A stretch of 64,000 bases of DNA, from the NCBI RefSeq assembly GCF_002294985.1, contig NZ_NSGE01000003.1, forward strand, positions 496,001 to 560,000. Direction: 5' to 3'. The notes beneath the pieces are model-generated. The model was not told where the DNA came from, ran no database searches, and saw nothing but the letters and a program-made list of their open reading frames with translations. The position numbers and the translations under genes were made by a program. This document shows positions 8,834-17,412 of the stretch, piece by piece. How positions within the stretch are numbered: position 1 is the stretch's first letter; each line of letters begins with the position of its first letter. This stretch comes from Mesorhizobium sp. WSM3862 (GTDB taxonomy: Bacteria; Pseudomonadota; Alphaproteobacteria; Rhizobiales; Rhizobiaceae).

Positions 8834-9181
8834 TTGGACGTAGCGGTAAAGCGCGTCTACGACGCGTCGGAGAGGAGCGACGGCCAGCGGGTGCTTGTCG
8901 ACCGCGTCTGGCCGCGCGGCGTCTCCAAAAAGGACGCCGCGCTGGACCTTTGGCTGAAGGAGATCGCGCCGAGCACCGAACTGCGCAAATGGTTCGGGCA
9001 TGATCTCGAACGATGGCCGGAGTTCCAGAAGCGGTACCGCGCCGAGCTGGACGGCAACGAGGAAGCTGTGGCGCAGCTGCGAGAACTGCTGCGCCACGGC
9101 AAGGTGACGCTGCTCTTCGGCGCGCATGACGAGGCGCGTAACAATGCGGTGGCGTTGATGGGGTATTTGCGGAGGGAGTAA
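8834..9181 (+). CDS. DUF488 (YeaO-like) family protein
   Basis: The 115-residue protein has the DUF488 hallmarks: a basic RVLVDRVWPRGVSK block, LDLWLKEIAPSTELRKWFGH and an ending of the LLFGAHDEARNNA type. The biochemical role of this family is not established. The start is a TTG at 8834 with GGAG six bases upstream; no ATG or GTG fits better. It lies directly behind the aminopeptidase gene on the same strand and is followed by a palindromic repeat, consistent with a two-gene unit ending there. Confidence 0.85.
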   Translation: MDVAVKRVYDASERSDGQRVLVDRVWPRGVSKKDAALDLWLKEIAPSTELRKWFGHDLERWPEFQKRYRAELDGNEEAVAQLRELLRHGKVTLLFGAHDEARNNAVALMGYLRRE

Positions 9182-9189
9182 CCTCTCTC

Positions 9190-9353
9190 TCGTCGTCATC
9201 CTCGGGCTTGACCCGAGGATCCATGCCGTGACTGTCACCGAAGGACGCAACGGAGCAGAACTCTTAACCGCACAACGCTCTAGCGTCGCGGCATGGATCC
9301 TAGGGTCTGCGCGCGCCGCTTCGCTCCTTGCTCCGCCCTAGGATGACGAGGGG
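9190..9353. repeat. Large palindromic intergenic repeat element
   Basis: The outer arms CGTCATCCTCGGG (from 9194) and CCCTAGGATGACG (to about 9348) are inverted. So are the inner blocks ATCCATGCCG (9219-9228) and CGGCATGGAT (9289-9298). An additional small hairpin CCTCGGGCTTGACCCGAGG lies in the left arm. The word CGCTTCGCTCCTTGCTCCGC at 9317-9336 recurs inverted at 130-149, which shows a repeated family. It fills the gap between two convergent genes. Confidence 0.8.
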
Positions 9354-9377
9354 ATAATGTGCCGCGCCTGCCGAATC

Positions 9378-9725
9378 CTACTTCACCGCCTCTTCATAAA
9401 CATCCGGCTTGAAGCCAACCAGGATGCGGCCACCCACCTCCAGCACGGGCCGCTTGATCATAGTTGGCTTGGCGAGCATCAGCATCTTCGCTTTCTTCTC
9501 GTCGAGCGCTTCCTTGTCCTTCTCCGGCAGTTCGCGAAAAGTCGTGCTGCCCTTGTTGAGCAGTCTCTCCCAGCCGACCTTATCGACCCAGCCATTCAGC
9601 CTTTCCGCCTCGATCCCTTCGGCGCGATAGTCATGAAAGCGGTAGGGAAGGTCGCGGCTCTCCAGCCAGATGCGCGCCTTCTTGATCGTGTCGCAGGTGG
9701 TGATGCCGTACATGGTGATCGGCAA
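9378..9725 (-). CDS. ArsC/Spx-family protein (YffB-like)
   Basis: This small thioredoxin-fold protein of the ArsC/Spx superfamily has 115 residues. It begins MPITMYGITTCDTIKKARIW, closely matching the YffB subgroup (YGIxxCDTIKKAR), and continues with FHDYRAEG, LLNKGSTTFRELP and MIKRPVLEVGGRILVGF. A single N-terminal Cys (C11) is present, not the CXXC of Spx. YffB proteins have been linked to glutathione-dependent thiol chemistry, but the role is not settled. The first codon is TTG at 9725. An ATG four codons later (9713) is possible, but homology to the MITLYGI start of YffB favours the longer form. Confidence 0.85.
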   Translation of the reverse strand: MPITMYGITTCDTIKKARIWLESRDLPYRFHDYRAEGIEAERLNGWVDKVGWERLLNKGSTTFRELPEKDKEALDEKKAKMLMLAKPTMIKRPVLEVGGRILVGFKPDVYEEAVK

Positions 9726-9909
9726 TTCGGACCTCGGGCGGATGGATTGCGAATCTGGCCGAATCCTAGGCTTGCCTTGCCCGCTTTGCCAGCGTGACTA
9801 CGTGAAGACGATTTGGCGCTCTCCATGGCGGCCGGAATATCATCTTGGCCGCCATGTCTGATTTTCAGATCCTGCAACGAAGATTCGGAATGCCAGACGC
9901 CGATCGGCT

Positions 9910-10263
9910 TCAATAGTAGAAGCGCTCTTCGCTGATCTTGCCGTTCTTGACCGTATAGAGGCCAACCTCATCCATTTTGACGCGTTCGCCGGTAGATTTG
10001 GGCGTCACGTCAAAGGTGAAGCGCAAGGCGAACTGGTCACCATTGACGTAGGGGCCCTCGATCGAGCCGCCGTGAACCTCATGGTTCGCTTCCCACCATT
10101 CGCCCTTCTGCTTTACGGCGTCCCTGCCGCTGCAAACGGCCATGGGCCCTTCCATCGCCTCGTAGCTGACGATGTTATCGGCATTGTATTTCGCGGCAGC
10201 GCCGCGGTTGTCGCCCTGCTTGAGGAGTTCGGTGAAATGCTTGGCGACTTCGGCAGTGGTCAT
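9910..10263 (-). CDS. SnoaL/NTF2-like small protein
   Basis: The 117-residue protein has the nuclear-transport-factor-2-like fold pattern: an N-terminal helix (MTTAEVAKHFTELLKQGDN), YNADNIVSYEAMEGP, GRDAVKQKGEWWEANHEVHG and a C-terminal strand pair ending KISEERFYY. Members can be isomerases, hydrolases or binding proteins, and nothing here fixes a substrate. The ATG at 10263 is chosen because GGGAGGAAATC precedes it directly. The open frame continues upstream to 10380 but without a comparable ribosome site. It is a single gene on the minus strand, downstream of the panE-like gene after a 107-base gap. Confidence 0.8.
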   Translation of the reverse strand: MTTAEVAKHFTELLKQGDNRGAAAKYNADNIVSYEAMEGPMAVCSGRDAVKQKGEWWEANHEVHGGSIEGPYVNGDQFALRFTFDVTPKSTGERVKMDEVGLYTVKNGKISEERFYY

Positions 10264-10370
10264 GATTTCCTCCCGGTTTGGACAGACCCGAGATAGGGAG
10301 CTCCCTCGTGACCTGCCATCGCCGAAGCGTCGGTAGCTGACAAATCGTGTCAGGATCGAATGCCGGTCTG

Positions 10371-11348
10371 CTAATAACACCCGCGCTCGATCGCCAGCCG
10401 GCGCACCAGCGCCAGCACGGTGTCGATGGCCGGCGTCGGCTGGCCGGTCAGGCGGCCAAGCTCCTGCACTGCCGTGACCAGCGCGTCGACCTCCATCGGG
10501 CGGCGGCGTTCGAGGTCCTGCAACATCGAGGTCTTGTGCCCGCCGACATCGCCGGCGCCCTTGATGCGCCGGTCGACGGGGATCAGGAAGCGCACGTCGA
10601 GGCGCTCGCCAATCGCCTGCGCCTCCAGCATCATGGCGCGGGCGACGGCCCGCGTGCCTTCATCGGCGACGATCGCCGCAAGCGTGCTGCCGGTCAGCGC
10701 CGAGATCGGGTTGAACGAGAGATTGCCCCAAAGCTTCACCCAGATTTCCGAACGTATGTCCTCGCGGACCGGCGCCTGCAGCCCGGCCTTGACCATCTCG
10801 CGCGCCAACACACTCACCCGCTCGCTCTTTTCGCCCGAAGGCTCGCCGAGCGAAAAGCGCGTGCCCTCGACATGGCGGATCCGCCCGGGCGCATCGACCT
10901 CGACGGCCGGATAGACGACGGAGCCGATGATGCGCTCAGGCCCGATGGTCTCCCAGATCCTTCCGCCGGAATCGACCGCATCAAGCCGCGTGCCTTCGAG
11001 CGCGCCGCCGGCCTTGTAGAAGTACCACCAGGGCACGCCGTTCTGCATGGTGACGACGGCTGTCCCCTCGCCCAGCAGCGGTGCAATCTCGCCCAGCGCC
11101 GGCGCCAGAGAATGCGCTTTCAGCGCCAGCACCACGTAATCCTGAATGCCGAGTTCTTCGGTCGTGACCGCTGCCCTCACCCGGGCGATCGTCTCCTTGC
11201 CGTCCTCGATCAGGCGTAGGCCATCGGCCTGGATCGCTTCGAGATGCGCGCCGCGCGCGACGATCGACAGATCGACGCGGCCGGCAGTCGCCAGCTTGGC
11301 GGCGAGATAGCCGCCGATGGCGCCGGCGCCGAAGACTGTAATGCGCAT
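10371..11348 (-). CDS. Ketopantoate-reductase (ApbA/PanE) family NADPH oxidoreductase
   Basis: The 325-residue protein begins with a Rossmann motif, MRITVFGAGAIGGYLAAKLA. It has the PanE C-terminal helical domain with the KLWGNLSFNPISALTG block, including the Lys and Asn expected for 2-oxo acid reduction. True PanE makes pantoate for CoA synthesis, but many paralogues reduce other 2-oxo acids. This one is probably a catabolic paralogue, since it closes a transporter operon. Its ATG shares a base with the TGA of the acyl-CoA ligase (TGATG), indicating translational coupling. Product identity beyond family is uncertain. Confidence 0.88.
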   Translation of the reverse strand: MRITVFGAGAIGGYLAAKLATAGRVDLSIVARGAHLEAIQADGLRLIEDGKETIARVRAAVTTEELGIQDYVVLALKAHSLAPALGEIAPLLGEGTAVVTMQNGVPWWYFYKAGGALEGTRLDAVDSGGRIWETIGPERIIGSVVYPAVEVDAPGRIRHVEGTRFSLGEPSGEKSERVSVLAREMVKAGLQAPVREDIRSEIWVKLWGNLSFNPISALTGSTLAAIVADEGTRAVARAMMLEAQAIGERLDVRFLIPVDRRIKGAGDVGGHKTSMLQDLERRRPMEVDALVTAVQELGRLTGQPTPAIDTVLALVRRLAIERGCY

Positions 11349-12877
11349 CAGCTCAAACCGAGCTTTGCCGCGAGGCCTATGCGCTGCAATTTGCCGGTGG
11401 CGCCCTTCGGGATCTCGTCCAGGATCACCACCTTGCGCGGCACCTTGAAATCGGCGAGCCGCGTCGCGGCAAAGCCGCGAATGTCGGCCTCGCTGGCGCT
11501 CTGGCCTTCCCGCAGCACGACAGCGGCAGCCACTTCCTCGCCGAGCTTGTCATGCGGCATGGCGAAGGTGACGACCTGCGCCACCGCCGGATGATCCATC
11601 AGCACGCCGTCGACCTCGAGCGGCGAGATCTTTTCGCCGCCGCGATTGATGATCTCCTTCAGCCGGCCGGTGACGCGCAGATAATTGTCCTCGTCCAGCA
11701 CGCCCTGGTCGCCGGTGTGGAACCAGCCATGCGCGAAGGCGCTGGCGTTGGCGTCCGGATTCTTCTCGTAGCCGGCGGTGACGTTCGGGCCGCGAATGAC
11801 GATCTCGCCGATCTCGCCGGGCTCGAGCAGCCTTCCATCCGGCGCCATGACGGCCACTTCCGGTCCGGCCGAGGCGCCGACGCTGCCCGGCTTGCGCAGT
11901 CCGGGTGGCAGCCGGTTGGACGCCATCTGGTGCGCGGCCTCGGTCATGCCGTAGGCCTCGATCACCGGACAGCCGAAAGTCGCCTCCAGCTCTGCCATGA
12001 CCTGCGCCGGGAGTGAGGCCGACGACGAGCGGATGAAACGCAGCTTCGCTTCGGCCAGTTGCTCGGGATTGCGCGCGGCGCGCGGCAGGATCGCCTGGTG
12101 CATCGTCGGCACCGCCGTATACCAGGTTGGCTTCGCTTCGGAGAGCCATTGGAAAAAGCGCAGCGCGTTGAAGCCCGGCGTGCAGAAGACGCTGGCGCCG
12201 GCGGCGAGCGAGGACAGCACCGCCGCGATCAGCCCGTGGATGTGAAACAGCGGCATGATGTTGAGGCAGCGGTCGGCCGAGCCCAGGCCCAGCGTGGCGC
12301 CGATATGCGCGGCCGAGGCGGCGAGGTTGGCGTGGCTGAGCGGCACCAGCTTCGGCCGCGATGTAGTGCCGGAGGTATGCAGAAGGAGAGCGGTGTCGCT
12401 GTCTTCGGCCAAGCCGGAGGCAACCGGCGGCCCGACCGGGCCGCCCTCGATGGTGAAGATGCCGGCCGGCGCGCCTTCAGGCACCGCCAGCCGCAGCACC
12501 GCAATGCCGAGGCGTTCGGCAACTTCGACCGAGGGTCCTTGCTCGTCCTTGCCGACAAGGATCGCCTTGACGCCGATGTCGCTGAGATAGAAATCGAGCT
12601 CGTCGGCCCGGTAGGCTGGATTGAGCGGCGCGGTGGACGCGGCGGCGGCGACCGCGATGAAGGCCGTTGCCATCTCCGGGCCGTTCGGCAGCACGATGGC
12701 AACGCGGTCGCCACGGCCGATGCCGAGCGTGTTGAGCCGGGTCACGGTCTCTTGGATCAGACGGCGCAGCCCCCCATGCGAGAGGACTGTCCGGTCGGGC
12801 GCGGCGATGGCTGGCGCGTCTTCGGCGCCGGGCGCGAGGCGATGAGCAAGATCAAAGGGATTTTCGCTTGTTGTCAT
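11348..12877 (-). CDS. Acyl-CoA synthetase / AMP-dependent ligase (oxalate-CoA-ligase-like)
   Basis: This adenylate-forming enzyme activates a carboxylic acid as its AMP ester and then its CoA thioester. The 509-residue sequence has the P-loop-like LLHTSGTTSRPKLVPLSH at about 165-182, AYGMTEAAHQM (A5 region), the YLRVTGRLKEIINRGGEKISP hinge and a C-terminal GKLQR lysine motif. The overall sequence, with short N-terminal domain and HIHGLIAAVLSSL, resembles the FAT2/Pcs60 oxalyl-CoA synthetase group, so a small dicarboxylate substrate is possible. It lies between the gamma-glutamyltranspeptidase-like gene and the panE-like gene, in one operon. Confidence 0.88.
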   Translation of the reverse strand: MTTSENPFDLAHRLAPGAEDAPAIAAPDRTVLSHGGLRRLIQETVTRLNTLGIGRGDRVAIVLPNGPEMATAFIAVAAAASTAPLNPAYRADELDFYLSDIGVKAILVGKDEQGPSVEVAERLGIAVLRLAVPEGAPAGIFTIEGGPVGPPVASGLAEDSDTALLLHTSGTTSRPKLVPLSHANLAASAAHIGATLGLGSADRCLNIMPLFHIHGLIAAVLSSLAAGASVFCTPGFNALRFFQWLSEAKPTWYTAVPTMHQAILPRAARNPEQLAEAKLRFIRSSSASLPAQVMAELEATFGCPVIEAYGMTEAAHQMASNRLPPGLRKPGSVGASAGPEVAVMAPDGRLLEPGEIGEIVIRGPNVTAGYEKNPDANASAFAHGWFHTGDQGVLDEDNYLRVTGRLKEIINRGGEKISPLEVDGVLMDHPAVAQVVTFAMPHDKLGEEVAAAVVLREGQSASEADIRGFAATRLADFKVPRKVVILDEIPKGATGKLQRIGLAAKLGLS

Positions 12878-12927
12878 GGTTCCAGACTATGTTTCGAACG
12901 ATCGGCCTATGTCCAGCAAAGCGCTGC

Positions 12928-14514
12928 TCAATATCCGAGCGCCAAGCCGTCCTTGCGCGGATCGGAGGCGCCGGTCAGCGTGCCTTTTTCCCAATCGATG
13001 AGCACCGCCTGCCCGCCGCCGAGCGGATGGTCTGGCTCGACAACACGATGGCCGCGGCGGCGCAGGCCCTCGATCGTATCGGGACGCACGCTTCGCTCGG
13101 CTTCCACGACGTCGTGATTGTAAAAGACGCGCGGCGCATCCAAGGCCTGCTGCGGATCCATGCCGAAGTCGATCATGTTGGTCAAAAGATGGACATGGCC
13201 GAAGGGCTGATAGCCGCCGCCCATGACGCCGAAGGGCATCACGGCACGGCCGTCCCTCACCATCATGCCCGGCATGATCGTGTGCATCGGCCGCTTGCCC
13301 GGCGCTATTGCGTTCGGATGCTTCGGATCGAGCCGGAACGAAGTGCCGCGGTTCTGCAGCACGACGCCGGTCTTCGGACCGACGACGCCGCTGCCGAAGG
13401 AATAATAGGTCGAGTTGATGAAGCTCACTGCGTTCCGGTCGCGGTCGACGACGGTGATGTAGACCGTGTCGCTGCCCGGCAAATCGACGCGCGGCAAATG
13501 CGTCATGGCGCGTTCCCGCTCGATCTCGGCGCGCAGCCGGTCGGCATAGGCGATGGAGAGGAGTTCCTTCACCGGCACCGCAACGTGATCCTGATCCGCG
13601 AGCAGGTTGTCGCGGTCGCGATAGGCCAGCCGGCCGGCCTCGATCTCCAGATGCAGGCGCTCTGCGCCATTCGGGTCAAGCGCGCCGAGATCGAAGCCGG
13701 CGAGCACGTTCAGCATCAATAGCGCGGTCAGGCCCTGATTGTTCGGCGGCATCTGGTGGATGTCATGACCGCGATAGGAGGTGCTGACCGGCGTCTTGTA
13801 GTCGCCCTTCGTCGCGGCGAAATCGTCCAGAGTATGAAGGCCGCCGAGTTGGCGAAGCCGGCCCACGATGTCTTCCGCAACGGCGCCTTCGTAGAAACCG
13901 GCGCGGCCGCGTTTCGCGATGATGCGCAGCGTTTCCGCCAGTTCCGGCTGGCGATGCACATCGCCGGGCTTTGGCGGCTTGCCGCCCGGCAGGAAAATGC
14001 GCGCCGCCACTTCGTCGGCCGACAGGTCGGTTTCCGGATCCTCCCAGTCGAAGGCGACGCGGTCGTGCACGACATAGCCCTCTTCGGCATAGCGTATGGC
14101 GGGAGCGAGCGCTTCGGCTATGCCCTTTCGGCCATGGTCTTCCAACAGTCGACACCAGGCGTCGACGGCGCCGGGAATGGTAACCGCGTGCGCACCCTGC
14201 TTCGGCAGCTCGCTGAAGCCTCTCTCCAGATACCAGTCGACCGTGGCGGCCTGGGGCGCGCGGCCGGAGCCGTTGAAGGCGATCACATTGCCTTCTCCCT
14301 TCGGGCAGTAGAGCACGAAGCAGTCGCCGCCGATACCGGTCGATTGCGGCTCGACAACCGCCTGCACGGCCGCGGCGCAGACAGCCGCATCCATGGCGTT
14401 GCCGCCGGACCGCAACATGTCGATGGCGGCAAGTGTGGCGAGCGGATGCGAGGTCGCGGCCATGGCTTCGGTGGCGCGGACCGGCGAGCGGCCTGGAAAC
14501 TGGAAATCACGCAT
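12928..14514 (-). CDS. Gamma-glutamyltransferase (Ntn-hydrolase) family enzyme
   Basis: Family members self-cleave and then hydrolyse or transfer gamma-glutamyl groups or related acyl amides. The 528-residue precursor shows the family N-terminus (ATSHPLATLAAIDMLRSGGN, GIGGDCFVLYC) and the autoprocessing site GSD-TVYITVVD with Thr at about residue 350 as nucleophile. GGGYQPFGHVHLLTNMIDFG and a C-terminal AVLIDWEKGTLTGASDPRKD follow. No signal peptide is visible, so it is likely cytoplasmic, unlike the periplasmic E. coli Ggt. It follows the two permease genes by 24 bases, so it probably acts on what that transporter imports. Confidence 0.92.
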   Translation of the reverse strand: MRDFQFPGRSPVRATEAMAATSHPLATLAAIDMLRSGGNAMDAAVCAAAVQAVVEPQSTGIGGDCFVLYCPKGEGNVIAFNGSGRAPQAATVDWYLERGFSELPKQGAHAVTIPGAVDAWCRLLEDHGRKGIAEALAPAIRYAEEGYVVHDRVAFDWEDPETDLSADEVAARIFLPGGKPPKPGDVHRQPELAETLRIIAKRGRAGFYEGAVAEDIVGRLRQLGGLHTLDDFAATKGDYKTPVSTSYRGHDIHQMPPNNQGLTALLMLNVLAGFDLGALDPNGAERLHLEIEAGRLAYRDRDNLLADQDHVAVPVKELLSIAYADRLRAEIERERAMTHLPRVDLPGSDTVYITVVDRDRNAVSFINSTYYSFGSGVVGPKTGVVLQNRGTSFRLDPKHPNAIAPGKRPMHTIMPGMMVRDGRAVMPFGVMGGGYQPFGHVHLLTNMIDFGMDPQQALDAPRVFYNHDVVEAERSVRPDTIEGLRRRGHRVVEPDHPLGGGQAVLIDWEKGTLTGASDPRKDGLALGY

Positions 14515-14538
14515 TCTGTTCGAGGTATCCCTGTATTC

Positions 14539-15339
14539 TCAACGTCCGCGGCCGAAAAGCTGGGCGGCGGACAACAAGACGATCGATAGCACGATCAGGC
14601 AAGTCGAAATGGCGGCAATCGTCGGATCGATCTGGTCGCGCAATGCATTGAACATGCGGCGCGTCAGCGTCGTGGTCTCACCGCCCGAGATGAAGAGCGA
14701 CACCACCACCTCGTCGAAGGAGGTGATGAAGGCAAAGAGCGCGCCCGAGACGATCGAGAAGCGCAACTGCGGCATGGTCACCTGGAGAAAGGCCGCGAAG
14801 CGGCCGGCGCCAAGGCTGCGCGCCACCATCTCCTGGTTCATGTCGTAAGAGCGCAGCCCCGACAGGACCGTGAGCACGACCAGCGGCAGCGCCTGGACGG
14901 TGTGGGCGATGACGAGGCCGGTCAGCGTGTTGTTGAGGCCGATGCGGGCATAGAGGAAGAAAGTGCCGATGCCGATCAGGATGACCGGAATGATCAGCGA
15001 CGCCGTGAGCAGCGCATTGATGGCGCCGGTCAGCCTGAGCGTGCCGGCGTTGATGGCATAGGCAGCTGCGGTGCCGAGCGGCGTCGCCACGATCGCGGTC
15101 ATCACCGCCACCTTCACCGAGACGATGGTGGCGTCGCGCCATTCGACGGAACCGAAATAGCTCTCATACCAGCGCAGCGACCATTGCTCGGGCGGGAACT
15201 GCAGCAGCGTCGAGCCGGAGAAGGACATGATGACAATAATCACCGAGGGCGCGATCAAAAACAGCATGACGAGGCCGCCGAGCAGATAGAGCCAGAGGCG
15301 TTGCCAATGTGTTATAGGCAGGCTGCTTTCCGCGCTCAT
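14539..15339 (-). CDS. ABC transporter permease, spermidine/putrescine type (PotC-like)
   Basis: This inner-membrane subunit of a PotABCD-type importer has 266 residues and about six membrane segments. The coupling-helix (EAA) region reads MVARSLGAGRFAAFLQVTMPQLRFS, followed by FAFITSFDEVVVSLFISGG, which is typical of PotC. The real start is the ATG at 15339, overlapping the stop of the upstream permease as ATGA. A longer frame upstream is only the shadow of that gene. It works with the neighbouring ATPase, permease and binding protein. Confidence 0.93.
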   Translation of the reverse strand: MSAESSLPITHWQRLWLYLLGGLVMLFLIAPSVIIVIMSFSGSTLLQFPPEQWSLRWYESYFGSVEWRDATIVSVKVAVMTAIVATPLGTAAAYAINAGTLRLTGAINALLTASLIIPVILIGIGTFFLYARIGLNNTLTGLVIAHTVQALPLVVLTVLSGLRSYDMNQEMVARSLGAGRFAAFLQVTMPQLRFSIVSGALFAFITSFDEVVVSLFISGGETTTLTRRMFNALRDQIDPTIAAISTCLIVLSIVLLSAAQLFGRGR

Positions 15340-16259
15340 CGCTGGCTCCAAACGCCGGTGGCGCGCGCGCCGAGCAGCCACTGGAACAAGCCGAGCAGCG
15401 CCAGCGTGACGGCAAGCAGCACGACGCCGAGCGCAGCACCCGCGCCCCAGTTCGAGTAGAGGCTGGTCGCCTGCTCCATGCGCATCGCCCACATGATGAC
15501 CTTGCCGCCGCCCATCAGCGCCGGCGTGACGAAAAAGCCGAGGCAAAGCACGAAGACGATGACCACGCCAGAGGCGAGGCCCGGCAGCGATAGCGGGAAA
15601 AAGATCTGCCGGAAGGTGGCGGCGGGGCTGGCGCCGAGATTCATGCCGGCGCGCAGGCAGTCGACATCGATGGTCTTCATCGAAGCATAGAGCGGCAGCA
15701 CCAGGAAGGGCAGCATGATGTGGGTCATGCCGATGACGACGCCGGCGAAATTGTTGGCGAGCGGCAGCGGCTGGCCGATCACGCCGAGATCGATCAGCCA
15801 ATTGTTGATCAGCCCCTTGCGCTGCAAAATGACCAGCCAGGCATAGGTGCGCACCAGCACCGAGGTCCAGAACGGCAGGATGACGAAGATCAGGCAGATC
15901 GAGGCGGCGCGACGCGGCAGCTGTGACAGCATATAGGCCAGCGGGTAGCCGAACAGCACGCAGGCGCCGGTGACAACAAAGGCAACCTTGAAGGTGGTCG
16001 CGAAGGTCTTGATGTAGGACGCCTGCTCGAAGAAGCGCGCGTAATTGGCGAGGCTGAGCTGGCCGCTCTCGTCGAACAGCGACAGCCAGAACAGCCAGCC
16101 GATCGGCACAATAATGACGGCAAAGACTAAGAACAGCCCGGGCGACAGCAGTGCCAGCAGTCCCAGCGCCTGGCGCCTGGCATCCGAGCGCAACGCCCTG
16201 GCGTTGAGTTCCCCGTCCTGCCGGACGGCGTGACCAAGACTGGCGGACCCGATGCTCAT
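15336..16259 (-). CDS. ABC transporter permease, spermidine/putrescine type (PotB-like)
   Basis: The 307-residue membrane protein starts MSIGSASLGHAV. After a 40-residue cytoplasmic N-terminus it has six segments beginning LGLLALLSPGLFLVFAVIIV. The EAA coupling motif is CLRAGMNLGASPAATFRQIFFPLSLPG, and GFFVTPALMGGG near the end is characteristic of PotB. It overlaps the ATPase gene at its start and the second permease at its end, both as ATGA. The membrane channel is therefore translated as one coupled unit. Confidence 0.93.
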   Translation of the reverse strand: MSIGSASLGHAVRQDGELNARALRSDARRQALGLLALLSPGLFLVFAVIIVPIGWLFWLSLFDESGQLSLANYARFFEQASYIKTFATTFKVAFVVTGACVLFGYPLAYMLSQLPRRAASICLIFVILPFWTSVLVRTYAWLVILQRKGLINNWLIDLGVIGQPLPLANNFAGVVIGMTHIMLPFLVLPLYASMKTIDVDCLRAGMNLGASPAATFRQIFFPLSLPGLASGVVIVFVLCLGFFVTPALMGGGKVIMWAMRMEQATSLYSNWGAGAALGVVLLAVTLALLGLFQWLLGARATGVWSQR

Positions 16260-17344
16260 TGATCCGTCACCAGCACGACGTCCTGGGCATCGATGCCGAG
16301 CGTGATCGGCTCGCCCGGCGCCGGCAGCTTCGCCAGCACGTCGCTGCGACAATAGTCGCGCAGCGTCACCTGGCGGCCGTCGCGAAGCGTCGCGTAGCAG
16401 ATGAAGCTGTCGCCCTGATAGATGACATCGCCGACCGTTGCCGGCAGCGCGTTGACGGGACGTGCCTGATCCGCGTCGGCGAGCAGCCGCAATTTCTCCG
16501 GCCGCACCACCATCAAGTGCCGACCGGCGGACGGCGCCGGGTCATTCATGCGCAGCTTCCGATCCTCATACCAGACGCTGCCGTTGCGGCATTCGACCGG
16601 GATGAAATTGGATTCGCCGATGAAGCCGGCGACGAACTTCGTCTTAGGCCGGGCGTAGAGCACCTCGGGCTGGTCGATCTGCTCGATGCGCCCGGCATTC
16701 ATGACCGCAATGCGATCGGACATGGTGATCGCCTCGCGCTGGTCATGCGTGACGTAGACCGTCGTCATGCCGAGCCGCCGATGCAGGTTGCGCAGTTCGA
16801 TCTGCATGTGCTCGCGTAAGCCTTTGTCGAGCGCCGACAGCGGCTCGTCCATCAGCACGATGCGCGGCTCGAAGACGATGGCACGGGCCAAAGCCACGCG
16901 CTGGCGCTGGCCGCCGGAAAGCTGGTCGACGCGGCGCTCGCCGAGACCTTTCAGCTGCACCAGGTCCAGCGCCCGCTCGACACGCTCGGCCGTTTCCGCC
17001 GCCGATACGCGCCGCTGCTTCAGCGGAAAGGCGATGTTGTGGAAGACGTTCATGTGGGGAAATAGCGCATAGTTCTGGAACACCATGCCGATGTTGCGCT
17101 TGTGTGGCGGCATGGTGATGATCTCCTCGCCGCCGACCTTGATCGAGCCGGCATTGGCTCGCACAAATCCGGCCAGGATCATCAGCAGCGTGGTCTTTCC
17201 CGACCCCGACGGACCGAGCAGCGTCAGGAATTCACCGGCCGCGACATCGAGGCTGAGATCGCTCAGGATGGAGAGCGCCCCGAAGCGCTTCTCGATACCA
17301 TGGATGCCGATGGGGAGCGCTGACGGCGCAAGAGACAAGAGCAT
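16256..17344 (-). CDS. ABC transporter ATP-binding protein, PotA-like
   Basis: This ATPase subunit powers the polyamine-type importer. With the ATG at 17344 it is 362 residues: Walker A GPSGSGKTT at about 44-52, Q-loop MVFQNYALFPHM, signature LSGGQRQRVALARAI, Walker B IVLMDEPLSALD and the H-loop VTHDQREA. A C-terminal TOBE-type regulatory domain follows (VAGFIGESNFIP, VRPEKLRLL). A TTG three codons upstream and a TTG two codons downstream are alternative starts; GGAG boxes overlap this region. It follows the binding-protein gene across a hairpin. Confidence 0.94.
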   Translation of the reverse strand: MLLSLAPSALPIGIHGIEKRFGALSILSDLSLDVAAGEFLTLLGPSGSGKTTLLMILAGFVRANAGSIKVGGEEIITMPPHKRNIGMVFQNYALFPHMNVFHNIAFPLKQRRVSAAETAERVERALDLVQLKGLGERRVDQLSGGQRQRVALARAIVFEPRIVLMDEPLSALDKGLREHMQIELRNLHRRLGMTTVYVTHDQREAITMSDRIAVMNAGRIEQIDQPEVLYARPKTKFVAGFIGESNFIPVECRNGSVWYEDRKLRMNDPAPSAGRHLMVVRPEKLRLLADADQARPVNALPATVGDVIYQGDSFICYATLRDGRQVTLRDYCRSDVLAKLPAPGEPITLGIDAQDVVLVTDQ

Positions 17345-17371
17345 CTCCTTCAACTCCGGATCATTGATAGC

Positions 17372-17405
17372 GGGGGAGCAGCGCCTCGGCGCGCCGCTCC
17401 GCCCC
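17372..17405 (-). other. Stable hairpin between binding-protein and ATPase genes
   Basis: On the transcribed minus strand the arms GGAGCGGCGC (plus 391-400) and GCGCTGCTCC (plus 375-384) pair over ten positions with one G-U. A further four G-C pairs lie outside one bulged base. No T-run follows, so this is not a complete intrinsic terminator. It fits an mRNA-stabilising or partial-termination hairpin that keeps binding-protein transcript in excess. Confidence 0.6.
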
Positions 17406-17412
17406 GCAGTCG

